Origin: Diprion similis
Taxonomy: Eukaryota; Arthropoda; Insecta; Hymenoptera; Diprionidae
Direction: 5' to 3'
DNA: 64,000 bases
NCBI RefSeq assembly: GCF_021155765.1
Contig: NC_060116.1
Span: 6,634,001-6,698,000 of the forward strand
Both the position numbers and the translations under genes were made by a program. Positions 23,901 to 41,100 of the stretch are shown here, piece after piece. The notes beneath the pieces were generated by a model, which saw only the letters and a program-made list of their open reading frames with translations, was not told where the DNA came from and searched no databases. Positions within the stretch are counted from its first letter, which is position 1. Every line of letters begins with the position of its first letter.

Positions 23901-26073
23901 AGGGATGTACCACCTGATGTCGTATCTTTTACGTTGACGTTGTATAACAAAGGAAAGAGGAGCAAGGACACGGAAGTAGCAGAATTGACCGTAGAATTGA
24001 CTAGCCTTGCTAATGGGGAAGAAATGGAAGAATGGTATACCTTATCGGGAGTTACCCCAATCGGCGAATGGGGTGCTCTACGTTTACGCTTGAGGTAAGT
24101 TTGAGTAAACAATTGAGTAGGTAAACATTCACTTAAACTCATGACCATAGGCTCAAGATGAATTAATTTCACAGATACAGACATGACTTGGCAATGCCAC
24201 CAGAAGAATACAGTCCTCTACAACAGTTGCTACTGGATCCAGAATTACATGTTGTGCGAGCTTTAGCTGATGTGTGTCACTTGGATCGAATACCTTTGGC
24301 CAATAGTCTACTCAGAATATTCAGGTGCATTAAAAGATCTTTCAATTTGATTTGTAACATGAAATTACACTCAGGATAAAGATGTTTGCACAGGTAATAG
24401 GAGTATGCGAATAATTCGAGACTTTGAATAACTTAAATTTTTGGCTGTACTGATCCCCTTATTCAAACCATTCAAATTATTTGAGCTATCGAATTATTTG
24501 CTGATTCGATTCGAATACTATCAGCATTTATTTGAAAAAAGAAATAGGGTTGTTGGTAAGATTTCAGGACTGCTGACATCAAAATTGTACTCACCTACAA
24601 AAAAAAAACTGATTTTTTACAGACACGAACGAAAAGAGGCGGACCTTCTTCGGTCCCTGAACCAGGCAGAAGTGAGTAATAGGTTTCAATAGCATTTCTG
24701 CGGGTATTTGGAAAAAATTGAACAACGACACGATGAAACAATTCATGAAAAATAAGATTTCTTGCATGCTACGAGTATAATGCATACGGCTTCACTCACA
24801 TTTCGTATTCAAACCACGTTCTGATGCGTATGGTGCTATTTTTCACAGGTAGACAAAGAAGATGAAACCCCAACATTGTTCAGAGCAGCAAGCCTTACAA
24901 CAACTCTTATGGACTTGTACATGAAGTCAGTTTGCACTTCATTTCTGAAAGCTGCCCTGCGAGATACTATTGTAAAATTGATTGAAAGCAAGCAGAGCTG
25001 TGAACTTAATCCCACTAAAATGGATTCCCCTGAAGACGCATGCAGCAATGCAGAGTTTTTGTTACAAGTGAGTACATATGATTAATTCATTACATAAAGT
25101 GAATTGTTTTATATTAGATCAGTGATGTGATCATTATAGTATGCCATTAATTTCCGAACTGAATCAAAAAAAAATAATTATATGTGCAGATTTTGGATGA
25201 AGTTACACTGAGTATTTTCATGAGTCCCGCCGACTGCCCAAAGACATTAAGATACATATGTGGGTGTTTACAACAAGCTGTGGTTTCTAAATGGCCTCAC
25301 GAACGACTAGTACGAACAAGAGTTGTCAGTGGCTTCATATTCTTACGTCTCTTGTGCCCAGCAATTTTGAATCCCAGATCATTCAACTTGATAGCAGAGC
25401 CGCCACCACCTGCAGCAGCGCGGTATTAAAAGAAAACTTTATCTAAGCAATTTTTATGAGACAATGTGTATTTATATCGTTTTTCACTTCCTTTTAAACT
25501 CTGATTAAATATTTTTTATTTAGCTCCTTGGTGATGGTCGCGAAATGTCTACAAAACCTGGCCAATCTTGTGGAATTTGGTGGGAAGGAACCTTACATGG
25601 AAGTAGTAAACCCGTTCATTCTCAAGAATAAAGAGCGGATGGTTGTTTTCCTCGATCAACTATCGGTGAGGCTGGCAGTATTTGAGATCTATTTTTTACC
25701 ATAGTGTCAATAATAAGAGCTCCGATAAATGATTTTTCTCATCATTTGTTTTTGTGTTTAGAACGTGATTGAAAAGCCAGACTCCGAAGGTGCTGATCTC
25801 AGAGGGAAAAGCACATGTGCGTCGGATACTGCCAGAGATCTTGCTACATTGCACCATATATGTGTTTCCCATTTAAAGGAGTTGCAAGGTCTTGCTAAAT
25901 CACAGGTGATTATACTTTGAGGAACCATCTCATATCTATCGGCCATCTGTAATTTGTAGCATTATACTTATCGCTTCTGATCTTTGTCATTTCAGCCAAC
26001 TATAAAACAGCTGGTAACTGTAACGGATATGCTGAGTAAACATAAACAAAAGTATATGGAAATGATACGGTAG
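20923..26073 (+). CDS. vap: RasGAP, SH2-SH3-SH2-PH-C2-GAP (p120 RasGAP / vap)
   Basis: There are fifteen exons: 20923-20970, 21392-21573, 21845-22026, 22243-22640, 22804-22949, 23030-23363, 23437-23780, 23903-24094, 24175-24324, 24623-24671, 24849-25067, 25190-25422, 25524-25665, 25762-25905 and 25996-26073, giving 946 aa. Domain order is that of RASA1: SH2 (about 77-165, WYHGQLDRF...YLVRESERKPG), SH3 (177-234), SH2 (246-329, GSFLVRPSDNSPGDYSLFF), PH (376-476), C2 (490-600) and GAP domain (about 634-920). The arginine finger is in TLFRAAS at about residue 687, and FLRLLCPAILNP lies near 799, so it should accelerate Ras GTP hydrolysis. SH2 domains recruit it to phosphotyrosine receptors. A polyadenylation signal lies at about 26344. 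It converges on Ras85D 1.9 kb downstream. Confidence 0.96.
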
Positions 26074-27972
26074 TGTTAAAATCCTCGATGCCAAACACAA
26101 AACAAAAATAATAATAATTAATAACTAACGACGATAAGTAATCTACGATAGTATTTAATATTTAGACGTAAGTAATTAAAAGTAACAGACTGACGTGCCA
26201 TATATTATTATATACACAAGCCTACATTTAATATTTCATATATTTAGAATATAGTTTATACATATAGTGATAATCATGCGATAAAATTAAAACAAAAAAT
26301 CATGTAGGCATACAACAATTTTATATTGAATTAGGTGCTCTAAAATAAAAGCATGAGAAATAAATGAATGAAAAGTTTATAAATTCCTTCTAGCCCTTGG
26401 TATATAATATCTCATGCATTTAAAGTTTTGCTGTTTTCGTGAATGCAAATTGTAACAAGTATCCATTTTATAAAAAGAAATAAACATGTTACATCTCGTA
26501 TTTCCGGTCCTCTATTCCAAACTATATAATAGATGATACCTACAATACAACGCCTGTGTCGATGTCTTTTATTTGGAAAATCATAGTAACGCAGCTAAGG
26601 ATAATTACGCTGTTGGGTGGAGTAATGTAAGTAAGTTCGGAGTTTCCAAGTTTCACTCTATTAATTTGCAATTATAGTTCCTGTATAGTATATTTTTATA
26701 ATACACAGATTTAAAGGCAGTAGGTTATAATTAAATATGAATCTAGTAATCTATTATATCAATTAAAAAATTTATTTTTCTCGATACAATACAAATCCTA
26801 AACAGTTCTTTCTTTGTCAGACTCCAAGAGAAATCTTATACCTCAATTTGTGCATATTCTACTTAAGTTTTTGATTACAAACTGAAAAAGTAGAATACAG
26901 TTATTTGCCCTTCCAACCCATCCACAATTAGTATTTTAATCTAATTCTATCAAAACTCTGATGGCAAAGAATTTTACATTTGAAATTATTAGATATTAAA
27001 TTGAACTTTATGAAAACGAAGGAGGAAGCCAATTATCCTCTTATCTTTCACATATATAGTTTAACAGAATTATCCTACTGCTATACAGCTCTACTAGATA
27101 TTTTTCCGCAAATAATTTCAATGTATTGCAACGTTTTTTATTTCAATTTCGGAATCTTAAAAATTTTTCAATCACTTTCGTCGATTGAAATTGAGCACCC
27201 TTACACGTTTGACCGAAATGGCAGTATCTTATTATGTTAAATAATTTTCAACCAAAGATATTTTTTCTTCTTCTTCTTTTCAATTATGATTAAGCTTTCG
27301 CAAGTAACAAATGATTACACAATCTATGCTTGGATAAACCCAATACTTGCATGGGTCGAAGCCTTGGAAATCATAAATCGAAGTAGAAAGAACAAGTGTG
27401 ACAATATTCACAACAATATGGGTAGTTGCAACGATTTTCAAATGTATAGATCACTATTTAATATTCACTCACATAAAAATTAGTTGAAAAATTCTACCAT
27501 ATATGAGTAGCACTCCATGTACATATAAATGAATTATACTAATAATTTATTTCAACATTGCTATAGTGCGTAAAATATTACTGTGAAAATTGTGTGATTT
27601 TATGCGTATGAATATAATTTTAAATTGTACGATTACATTATTTAACAAGTTCTTAAGGGGTAATTTTTCATACTTAGCTTAAGAATGGTCAAAACCCAAA
27701 TAAAGTTTCAAAATATAGATAGTTAATCCACTAAAATGTTATCATTATTTGTAAGATAAGATTTGATACTACGAGTAAAAATGTATTGTGTAATATTGTA
27801 CAATCATGCATTAATTGTTTTAAAAAATGTTGTGGTGGCAGCTTTACTTTGCGTTTCAAAGTGAGCTGCACTAATGTGCGGCACAATTAATTAGCCCAAA
27901 GTTTTTTTTTTCTTTTTACATTATACTCGCGCTTGTATAGTATATAAATGTAACAGAAATTAGTTAACCAAT
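26074..27972. other. Convergent intergenic region vap / Ras
   Basis: AT-rich and non-coding. It contains the vap 3' UTR (several AATAAA-like signals from 26344 onward) and the Ras 3' UTR on the other strand. The open frame at 26980-27240 is AT-biased and hydrophobic and does not look like a real protein. A CTT-rich tract lies near 27265. Confidence 0.6.
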
Positions 27973-32155
<4,183 letters not shown>

Positions 32156-35100
32156 TTACGGGTTAAGTCCACCCGGTCGTTTACGATTCCGTCTATTTCG
32201 CTCCAAGAGGAAAGACAAATCTAGGGGATCCTTTTTATTCGGCATTCTTTGCAGCAGGCCAACCAAAATACCGTTCAACCGTTTTCTTTGTTCGCCACGC
32301 TGTTGTTATGAAATACAAATACTGATTATGTACAAAAATTCTTTCATTTTCGAACAAACTGATGTTCACGTTACTATGAGATAACAGATACACATAGATA
32401 CTATGAGATAATTGATGACACGTTTTATTGGTAAAAGATACTTTAACTTTAGAACAAAACCACGTCTTACCTGTCGGCAGTTGATAGACGACATAGCCAT
32501 TTGTGTCATATCGTTCGAATGTTGCCTTATTCTCCTATTAGATGCCTTGTGTTGATCCTTATTACTCGATTTCATTATCTCGACATTTAAATCTGTTTTG
32601 ACGTGTGTTTCAGAGTCGTGATTATGGTTTTTCTTTTTATCCTTGTGCGTTTTGTGACTCGAATTCGTTGAAACACCTTCCAGGCTGTGTGGCTGGGTGC
32701 AAAATTTTTTTGCATCAGTAATGTATGAAATATGTATTGACAGACATGATTTAATTATAATAATTCGATCCAGTCATATTTTAGAGTAAACTTAAAAACA
32801 TGTATTCTTACCAAATATGTTCGATAGTATTTCATTCGCTGACTAAAGGTCTCAAAGGCATAAGGCTTTGTGCAAACTTGATGCCTGGCACGTGCGACCT
32901 TTGTGAATAATCTAGCAGCTCGGTCTACCCGGTATTCACAGACATAAGTATGTTCTGGTGTGGAACCAACTGGGCGGCCTGTATCAACACAAAAACATTT
33001 CATACGGAAGAGAACCGAATCCTAGACTTTTTGAAATCTCTAAACCATGTTTAGATTGTTCAATAAACTTTAGCAGACTTCCGACGCTTACATAAACTAG
33101 TAGCACATGCGTACTTACATCTTAGCCATATAAGGAACTAAATAGCAGAGTGAATTATGCAATTATGCAATTACCTTTACAATAAGTGTGAGGATCAAGA
33201 ACCCAGCAACGTCCGGCAACCAATTCGCAAGGTACTGCTTCATAAAGAGGTGCACACACCACTTCATTTTCATAAAATTTACGTGTTGGCTCGTGATATG
33301 TCTCATGAGGTCTTAGGTAGTGATGACCGAAGACGTATCGCTCACCCCTGTGAATTCGAAAAGTTGTAATAGGTTAAAACCAGTCAGAGTGACACTGCTA
33401 GTGATTTTTTTGTAATCAAAAGTGTACTGACTTGCTATTCTTCCACAGTCTCTCAATTCTGAAAATGTCCATCTGTTCGTAGTCCGGTTTTTGTATTGTC
33501 TTGTAAGTGTGTTTCTCAGGAGTATCTCTTAGTACATATACAGTGTCACCCTGGCGCAGCTGTAAGTCACCCCTCAAGAGTGTTACGTAGTGCCGCTTGC
33601 CCTCTTCTTCTTCCTCAGCTTCTAGAGGAATTTCTAAATCAACAGGCCGAGGCTGACATCTCTCGCATAAATAAGATTCAATACTGGTATCTGCCTTAAC
33701 GCAATCACAGTGCTGCCATACTAGACAGCGTTCACACTGAATCATCACTCCTTCATCCCTACAAGTATATTTATAAACGTTATTAGAGCCGATACACAAT
33801 AAACGTTGAAACAAAATACATGTTTCTCAACTAATATATTCCATTACAATTTTAACGCGGCATTAACACAAGTACCTGTGCAATCCACAAATGCAGCGTA
33901 TCACATCTTCTTCACCAGCAGTCGAACCTCTAGGTGGCAAGAAACCTTGAGATGGTGGCACTCCCATTGCTTCAGTTATAGCATCAACAAATTCTAATTT
34001 ACTACCCAGATATAACTTCCTTAATCTAGCTGCAGCTATGCCAACTTCGGAGGTTCGACCAAAGAATTTGACGTTATTGTCAAAAAGTCTGATCATATCC
34101 TGATCAAACTGTTCTGCCGTCTTATAGTGACCAGTACCTATGCACTGATCTATTGTACTAAGGTCTATTGGATCTGATATCTTCTCATAATACTCTGGTA
34201 GTTTCCGTTTCGGTGGTGAATTAATGAATGGGGCACATAGTAGTTGGTCTGTTTCATCTTTAGCAGTTGCCACCAAAGTGTACAAGTCTTTAAGAACCTA
34301 AAATAATACAAAAAATATGGTTTACAATAAAAATTTCTTGTTACAAATAATGTAGAAATTAGATAAATCAAAGTATAATAAAATAGCACAGAAACATAAA
34401 AGGTAACACCAATATGCATTCTGGATAAAGTTGAAAAAATTCTTGTTTGTCGAAATATTGTAAGTACCTTGGCCAGTTTAGCAGTCTTGTTTACTTCTGG
34501 ATCATCCTGTGCTTGAGCGAGACGTCGAGTTCTTACTGTTCTAGGATTTGTATTAGTCAATGCAGTAAGTTGTGAAAAAAATGCATCGGATTGTGTCTTC
34601 GCATCTCCGTTTCCTTTTTCTTTAACATTTTGAGCCACGTTTACTTTGACTTTTCCTGTTTGAGCTTGAGGGTGATTCAAAACAGATTTTAATCTCCTAA
34701 CCTTCTCCAAGTTTCTAAGGAGGAAGCAATGATGCTGTTGAGCAAAACACCTTTGTTGATGCGACATAGGTTTTACTAGCGGGGTAGGTATGACACTTGG
34801 ATCACCCAATTTTCGCGATTTACAAATTCCTTTAGAGTTTGACGAATGAACGATGTTCGATTTTCTAACATTCTTTCGAGGTCGTCCTACAGACCGTCTC
34901 TCGCTGTTCTCTGATTGAGATTGGGAAGCAGACAAGATGACTGGCCTGACAACTCTTTGACTTTTTCCTCCTACAATGAAAATAAATTTGTAATCAAGAG
35001 TATAAGAAATATAGAAGTTTGAAATCAGAATCTCTCATCTGTGAGCGATTTTACTCACCAATTACGCCTCTACAAGCATTGCTCCCGCATCTGCACTGTT

Positions 35101-38100
35101 GACCTTCAGATGGGTTAAATAGTGCAAAATTATAATCGTAGGTCAGTTCCTCTCCTGATTTTATATCCCGTGACGCGAATAGTGCCATTCTTGGTAATCC
35201 ATGTACGCTCCACTTTTGCATTTCACAGTTGGGTTCGCAAGAGTGATTAACAAAGCGACCATCCCCTCCCATTCGATGTCCATCAATAACAAGTCCTCCG
35301 TCAAGGTGCAGACAATAGTGATGAGTGTCATTAGCATATCTGCGGATATATATAATAATAAATGTATTTAAATATAAATACTACCAATTGATTGTAAGAC
35401 TGGATTTTGGAATTAGTAAGGAAGACAAGTAATTCCTAATAATATAACTATTCAGTAGTGGACGGAAATAAAAGCAGTTATTTCATTAACATTGGCTACA
35501 AATTACACTTATGTACAAATAGCAGTGTAACAATATACCTCGTTGCCATTCTGGATTTGAATTCCCTTTCAGAAACAACTTCGCCGACGTACTCAAGAAT
35601 GAATTCACCAGATCTAATATGCTCTTGGGTTTTGACTCCCCATCCTTTATCTTCAGTCATAAACCTTTGTAAACCTGGCGCCCATTCATGTCTTTGAATT
35701 TTTTGATTCCTGCATTTTTCAGCGCAAGGACAGAGCTGTGGTGAACACTCGCTAAATACCATGCGGTTTATACAATCTTCTCCACATCCAGTTTCAGCTT
35801 TACACTCGCAAGCCTGAGCTTCATATAACGTTGTTGGCTTAACATCATAGTAAATATTTGTTCTAATTTTTCTGTAAAATAATATCATCTAGTTAATATT
35901 TTAACGAAAGGAAACCCTCTAAGTTTCGATGTTGGCAAACAGGCTATGTAACTTTTTCTGCTACTTCAGGTTTATTAGGTACAATTTTATTTAACTTGAT
36001 TTTCAAAATTTTTCTCAAGCTCACCTGTAATTCCATGATGGTACTAAATCTCTACCAGGCAATCTTGAATGTGTGTGAAGCCACCACAAGTCGTAAGGCA
36101 ATTGAAATGGTATTTTTCTCTGGCGTAAGAATTTTCCACAATGATACGGTGGTGGTAACAACCCATGGGGATGTTCTGCAGGGTCATAAGCCATTTTGTT
36201 CTTCCCAGAATTGTTATCAGAACTGAGAACTTTTCTGGGTTCATCTTCTTTGAAATAATCTGAGAAAAGTCCAGCCTGAAGATACCTTTTCTTCCACCTA
36301 GGTTGCTTCTTTCGGCTATGAGATGATCCTAGATGCTTTCCAAGTTCATGATCGTCACTGGCTACATCACTGCTAGGTATTGCGTCACTTTCAGTATCAT
36401 ACCCAGCATTCCGTACTCTTTTCAAATTTCTAATCGTCAAGTTACAAGGGCTTACAGAACCTCTTCTCCTTTTGTGACTGTGATTATTGTTGAGATTACC
36501 TGAGATTTCCAGTTTTACTGTATCTTGCGAATTAGCACGTTCCAATTTCCTCAAATTTTCTTCACTCAATTCCGCCACTCTCTGGCTTTGATTATACCTC
36601 TCAAGTGATTCTTCTAAAGTTGCATTCTCATCATAAATTCTAGAATCTTGTACTTTTTCATACTTAATCGGGCACAATTTATCACAAGGCTTACTGCCAT
36701 CACATTCAACTAAATCCTTTCGCACTCGGAGTTGTCCAGTCAAACCTTTGGACACTTTTTCAGAACAGTTTTTACTCAAGCAGTGGTCTTGCAGAGAAGC
36801 AGAATCTTCGGAATCATTAATATCGATTTCAGTATCATCAGGTTTCTCGCCATCTACATCTTGCATCTTTAGGTGATCGAGAATTGGAAGTACATCTTGG
36901 GCTTCTGCCTGCTTCAAGATTGACTCGCCATCTTCCATTTTGGATGATTTGAAATCTTCCCTTGCGATTTTAAATTTTGATGCTTGAGTAATGGAAGATG
37001 TACTCTGTAATATAATACCGTTAGCTGACAGCGGGAGTTTCTTCTTTTTCTTTTTCAAAGTTGGAAACCCAGTTCGATTTATAGCCTTTCTTCTTCGAAT
37101 TTTTCTTTTTGTTAAAATTAAGGCTGCCAATGGATTGACTGGGTTCGGAACGTTTAAACTAAATTCCTTTCTAGTCGTGATTTTGTTATCGGAGCTCAAA
37201 TTATCGTTGTCCAAGATTTCTGATGTGTTTTTTGATATAAACCCACTTCCATTGGAAATACTTTTCAGTTGAAATTTCTCGTTCTTGTTGTCCAACTGAT
37301 TCTTTTCGGTCTTTTCAGACTGAGGCTTATCAACTTTTCCTAATTTGTCTGACTGCAGTTTTTCATTTTTGTTCCCTTTATCAAGTTGTTGTTTTACAAT
37401 TTTTTCACCTGAGTTTTTCTCCATTTTCTCCTGTTTTTCATTAGGTGTATAATTATCTGTTGTATCCAATTTGGTAACAGTGACTCGAAGATCTCTTAGA
37501 ATTTTTTTTTTTCTCCTAGGTTGAAATTCTAGTAAATTTAAGGGCTTGTCATCTGCCAGGTCAAACGATTCATTTTCTAGTTTTTCCAGTGCAATGTTTT
37601 CCATATCTCTGTGTCTCTTTTTAGGAGTTACCGGAATAGAGTCTTTATTCAATGAAGGACTACTGCTGTATCTTGTTATAGTAGCTTCTATGGCTTCTTC
37701 GATATGACTTTCGGTAGAATTTGTTTCAATGTTACTAATGTCGGTGCAACTGGCATTAGAACTTTGGGAACTGTGCGGGCTTGATACATGATAATGCCGT
37801 TTTTTTAATGGCAGCCTTTGTTCGTTTGAATTTGAATTTGAATTGGTGCTTGTGCTATTTTTTGATTCAGCACCAGATGAAACCTTCTCTTTCTTTAGAC
37901 GTCTTTTCAACTTTTGTTCATCATTTAAACTAACGTCTCCACCTTTCCTTTTTTTATTAATTTTCTTCACACGAAAAATCTGTGGCAACTCGGAGTGCAC
38001 AGAATTTGTAGTTGTTCGTCCCAAGCTGCAACATTTTGAAAACTCCTCAATTAATTTCTCCAATTCTTGAATAACGCATGGATCTATACGCACAGGGGTT

Positions 38101-41100
38101 TTTGGTGGCACCAAATATCGTCTTTTATGCTTATGATGATGCTTACGGCGGTGATTCTGAAGTGGGTTTTTAACAGTCTGCTTTGAATCGTTTTCTGGAT
38201 TTTCACATTTCATTTTCTCATCCATGAGCAAACCCATCTCTACAGAGTGACCAACCCCAGATGAAGTTGAATTAACAGCAGACTTTTTACTGTTTTTATT
38301 TTCTTTCAAAACTCTTCTTGGAGCTGATGTCGTAAGTTTTTTACCAGTGCCTTGTTTTCTCGATGCAGGCGATGCATCAGCCCTGTTCTCCTTTGAAACT
38401 TTTTGACTATGATTCAATTTATCTTCAATCTGATTCTGCTTCGATGTACACTTCTGTTGTGATGGTGACGTGGTTTTTGAGGAGCCAGTACATCTTTCTT
38501 GCCGGACATTCTTGCAGGTATTTCCATCGCACTGTGAGGGATTCTTAGCTTGTTTGTTGGATTTATTTAGGCACTTATCCTGGGGAGAATGAACTTTTTC
38601 AGACTTCGAAGACATTCTGTCTTGGGTGGTCTTGAGGGAGGTGCATTTTTTATCTTGACAATGCTTTTTATTTTTAGATTTTTTCATTTTACTAACAGAC
38701 TCATCTTTATTTTCTTCAGACGTTTTACTATTACCCTGAGTGCTACTACCTTTCGTTCGCTTTTCATTCATTACAATTTCCTTGGCTTTTTTTGTTCCTG
38801 GACTTTCATTTCTTTCAATTTTTTCAATTTTCTCAATGATTTCTGGTTTTAATTTTGGCCTACCAGGTCCTCTAGGTTGGGTAGAAATGCTTTTCGCGGG
38901 TCTTCCAGGTTTCCTTTTAGGTGGATACAGAATTCTATCAACATTGACAGCTGGTTTTGATTGAGCTACTTGAACCGGCGATTGAGACGGTAGTGGTGGA
39001 CTAATAGGACTTACACCTAAGTGCAAGGGACTGTTGTTAACTGACTGAATCCCTGAGTCAGGAGATACATTAGATACTGATGCGTACTCGGGTTCATTTG
39101 ATTTCTTCAAAGGCTTACTTCGCCTTTTCCTAGGCTCTGAAAGCATAGCTGTTTTTTCAACAAACTGTTGCAGCAACGTAGAACTATAAACAGGCACAGG
39201 ATTCTGGTCAGTATTTTCACTGGTATCAGAATCTGCCCCAAGAGACATTCTTTCAATTGCCTTAGAAACCAAGCGTCCACTTTCGGAATCTTCGAAACCA
39301 TCAAATGGAGCATCTTCGTGTTCTTGGTCAGGTAAAATGGCGGCCAAATCTTCCTGATTTATTTCTTGGAGAGGCTGCTGCTGTTGGGGTGCTGGACGTG
39401 CAGTAGCTGTCTCGGATTCATCACTGCTGCACTCTGATACCTATTTATGGTAATTAAAAAGTGTGATCACCTTAGTCACTTCAAATAATATACATTTTGG
39501 TTTTATGCTCCAGAAATCGCATGCAAGTTCAAACGTTTTATTTTCGAAACTGTTAAAAATTCGCACATTTGATTGATTGTGAAATGTATTCTAAATTTTG
39601 ATGCATGTATATAAGCATCCTGTTTCTCTGGATTATTACTATGTTGAATTTCCATGAAACATATGCTGGCAGCCGCAGTAAGCAGAAAGACGTGTTCAAC
39701 TTTTTGGAAATAGAACCGTAATGCCATTTTGATAATGCATTTTTATGAAAAACCGGTATTTCGATAATTAAGTAAACTATAGTATAGCATTAGCATACTC
39801 GTATTTTGCAAACTCAACTTCTTCAAACTTATTCTGAAGTTGGAAAATAGTAATTTTGAGTAATTCTAAGTTTCGTTACTTTAACGTTACTAATGTCAAC
39901 CTCATTTTGGTAAGCCAACAGATTTTGTATTAACTGTGACATTAGTAAAATCAAGCATGCAGTATAAATCACAAAAAAATTGATGTAATAGCTGGCTCTA
40001 TCTTTTTAAAAAATCATGTACAGTTGTTATTGTCATTTGCAGATATTTTTCATAGCTGAAAACCTTCAACAATTTTAAATCTCGGCATATGTCAAAATTA
40101 TTTGCATTGAAAAGACAATAATAACTACAGATAATGTATGTATGAATTTTTAATGAAAATAATAAAAGTATGGTATAATAATACAGCAATGATTGTTATT
40201 TTTTCTTCATGGAAATTTCTTGCTCATGCGTTATGCCTCTGACGAAAAGTTAAGTTAGTATGAATCATGAACCCTATTGATTTTTTTACAGTGGAGCATG
40301 TGGTTAGTTTAAGCAGGTGTACACCTCATTCAATGAGTAATTTATGCACAGTTAAGTGAGTGGCCTGAGAAATACACTTTTCATGTATGATAATGGTTAA
40401 AGTAAAAAATAAATGCAAACCAAGGAATAAATTTTGACACATGCATAAAGTATTTAGTTCACATAGCATACTGCATACTGCAAACTTAATTATCAGTATG
40501 GTATTCAAGAGAGTTACCATATTTGATGGAAATACTGAAGATTAAGTATGAATGAGTCATCTGTCACTACAGCTACTTACTTTAGTACTACGACTAGAAA
40601 CCTTGGGTCGTCTGGAGGCAGGTCTTCGAGGTTTTTCACATTTTGGCTTATCCACATCTTCTTTTTTAGAAGCCTTCAATGCAATTTTCAGCTTTAATGC
40701 ACCCTGAAGAAAGATATAACTCAACTAATTTAATTCTTCTGAAGAAGCATGGATGAGTTTCAGTTGGAAAAGTGATAAGAAAAAATACTCAAAATGTGGG
40801 TTGTTTCTACAACAAATGATGACTACTAAGTGACAGCTAAAAGAAATCTAAATGTATCGAAATGATTCTTGATATCTGACATATGTTTTACTTTGACAAA
40901 TTTAAACTGGTAATGCAATATATCTTAGGCGAATGAAAATTTTCGAGTACATACAGATGCATACATGTAATATACATGGACACATATAGAGGCTGATGGT
41001 TGGATGAATAATGTTAATGTACAAAATTCACTATACATAAATAATACAGGCTTGAACAAGAGTTTGAATCTTAAGATTGATACTTCCAATAAATATCCCA

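Noticed and set aside
35059-35339. Possibility of a second, separate SET gene
   Set aside because: Phases and splice sites join this exon to the upstream AWS exon and the downstream bromodomain exon, giving a single ash1 gene.
38589-38964. Hydrophobic plus-strand frames within ash1
   Set aside because: They are the complement of Lys-rich codons (AAA/AAG read as TTT/CTT) in ash1 exon 5.
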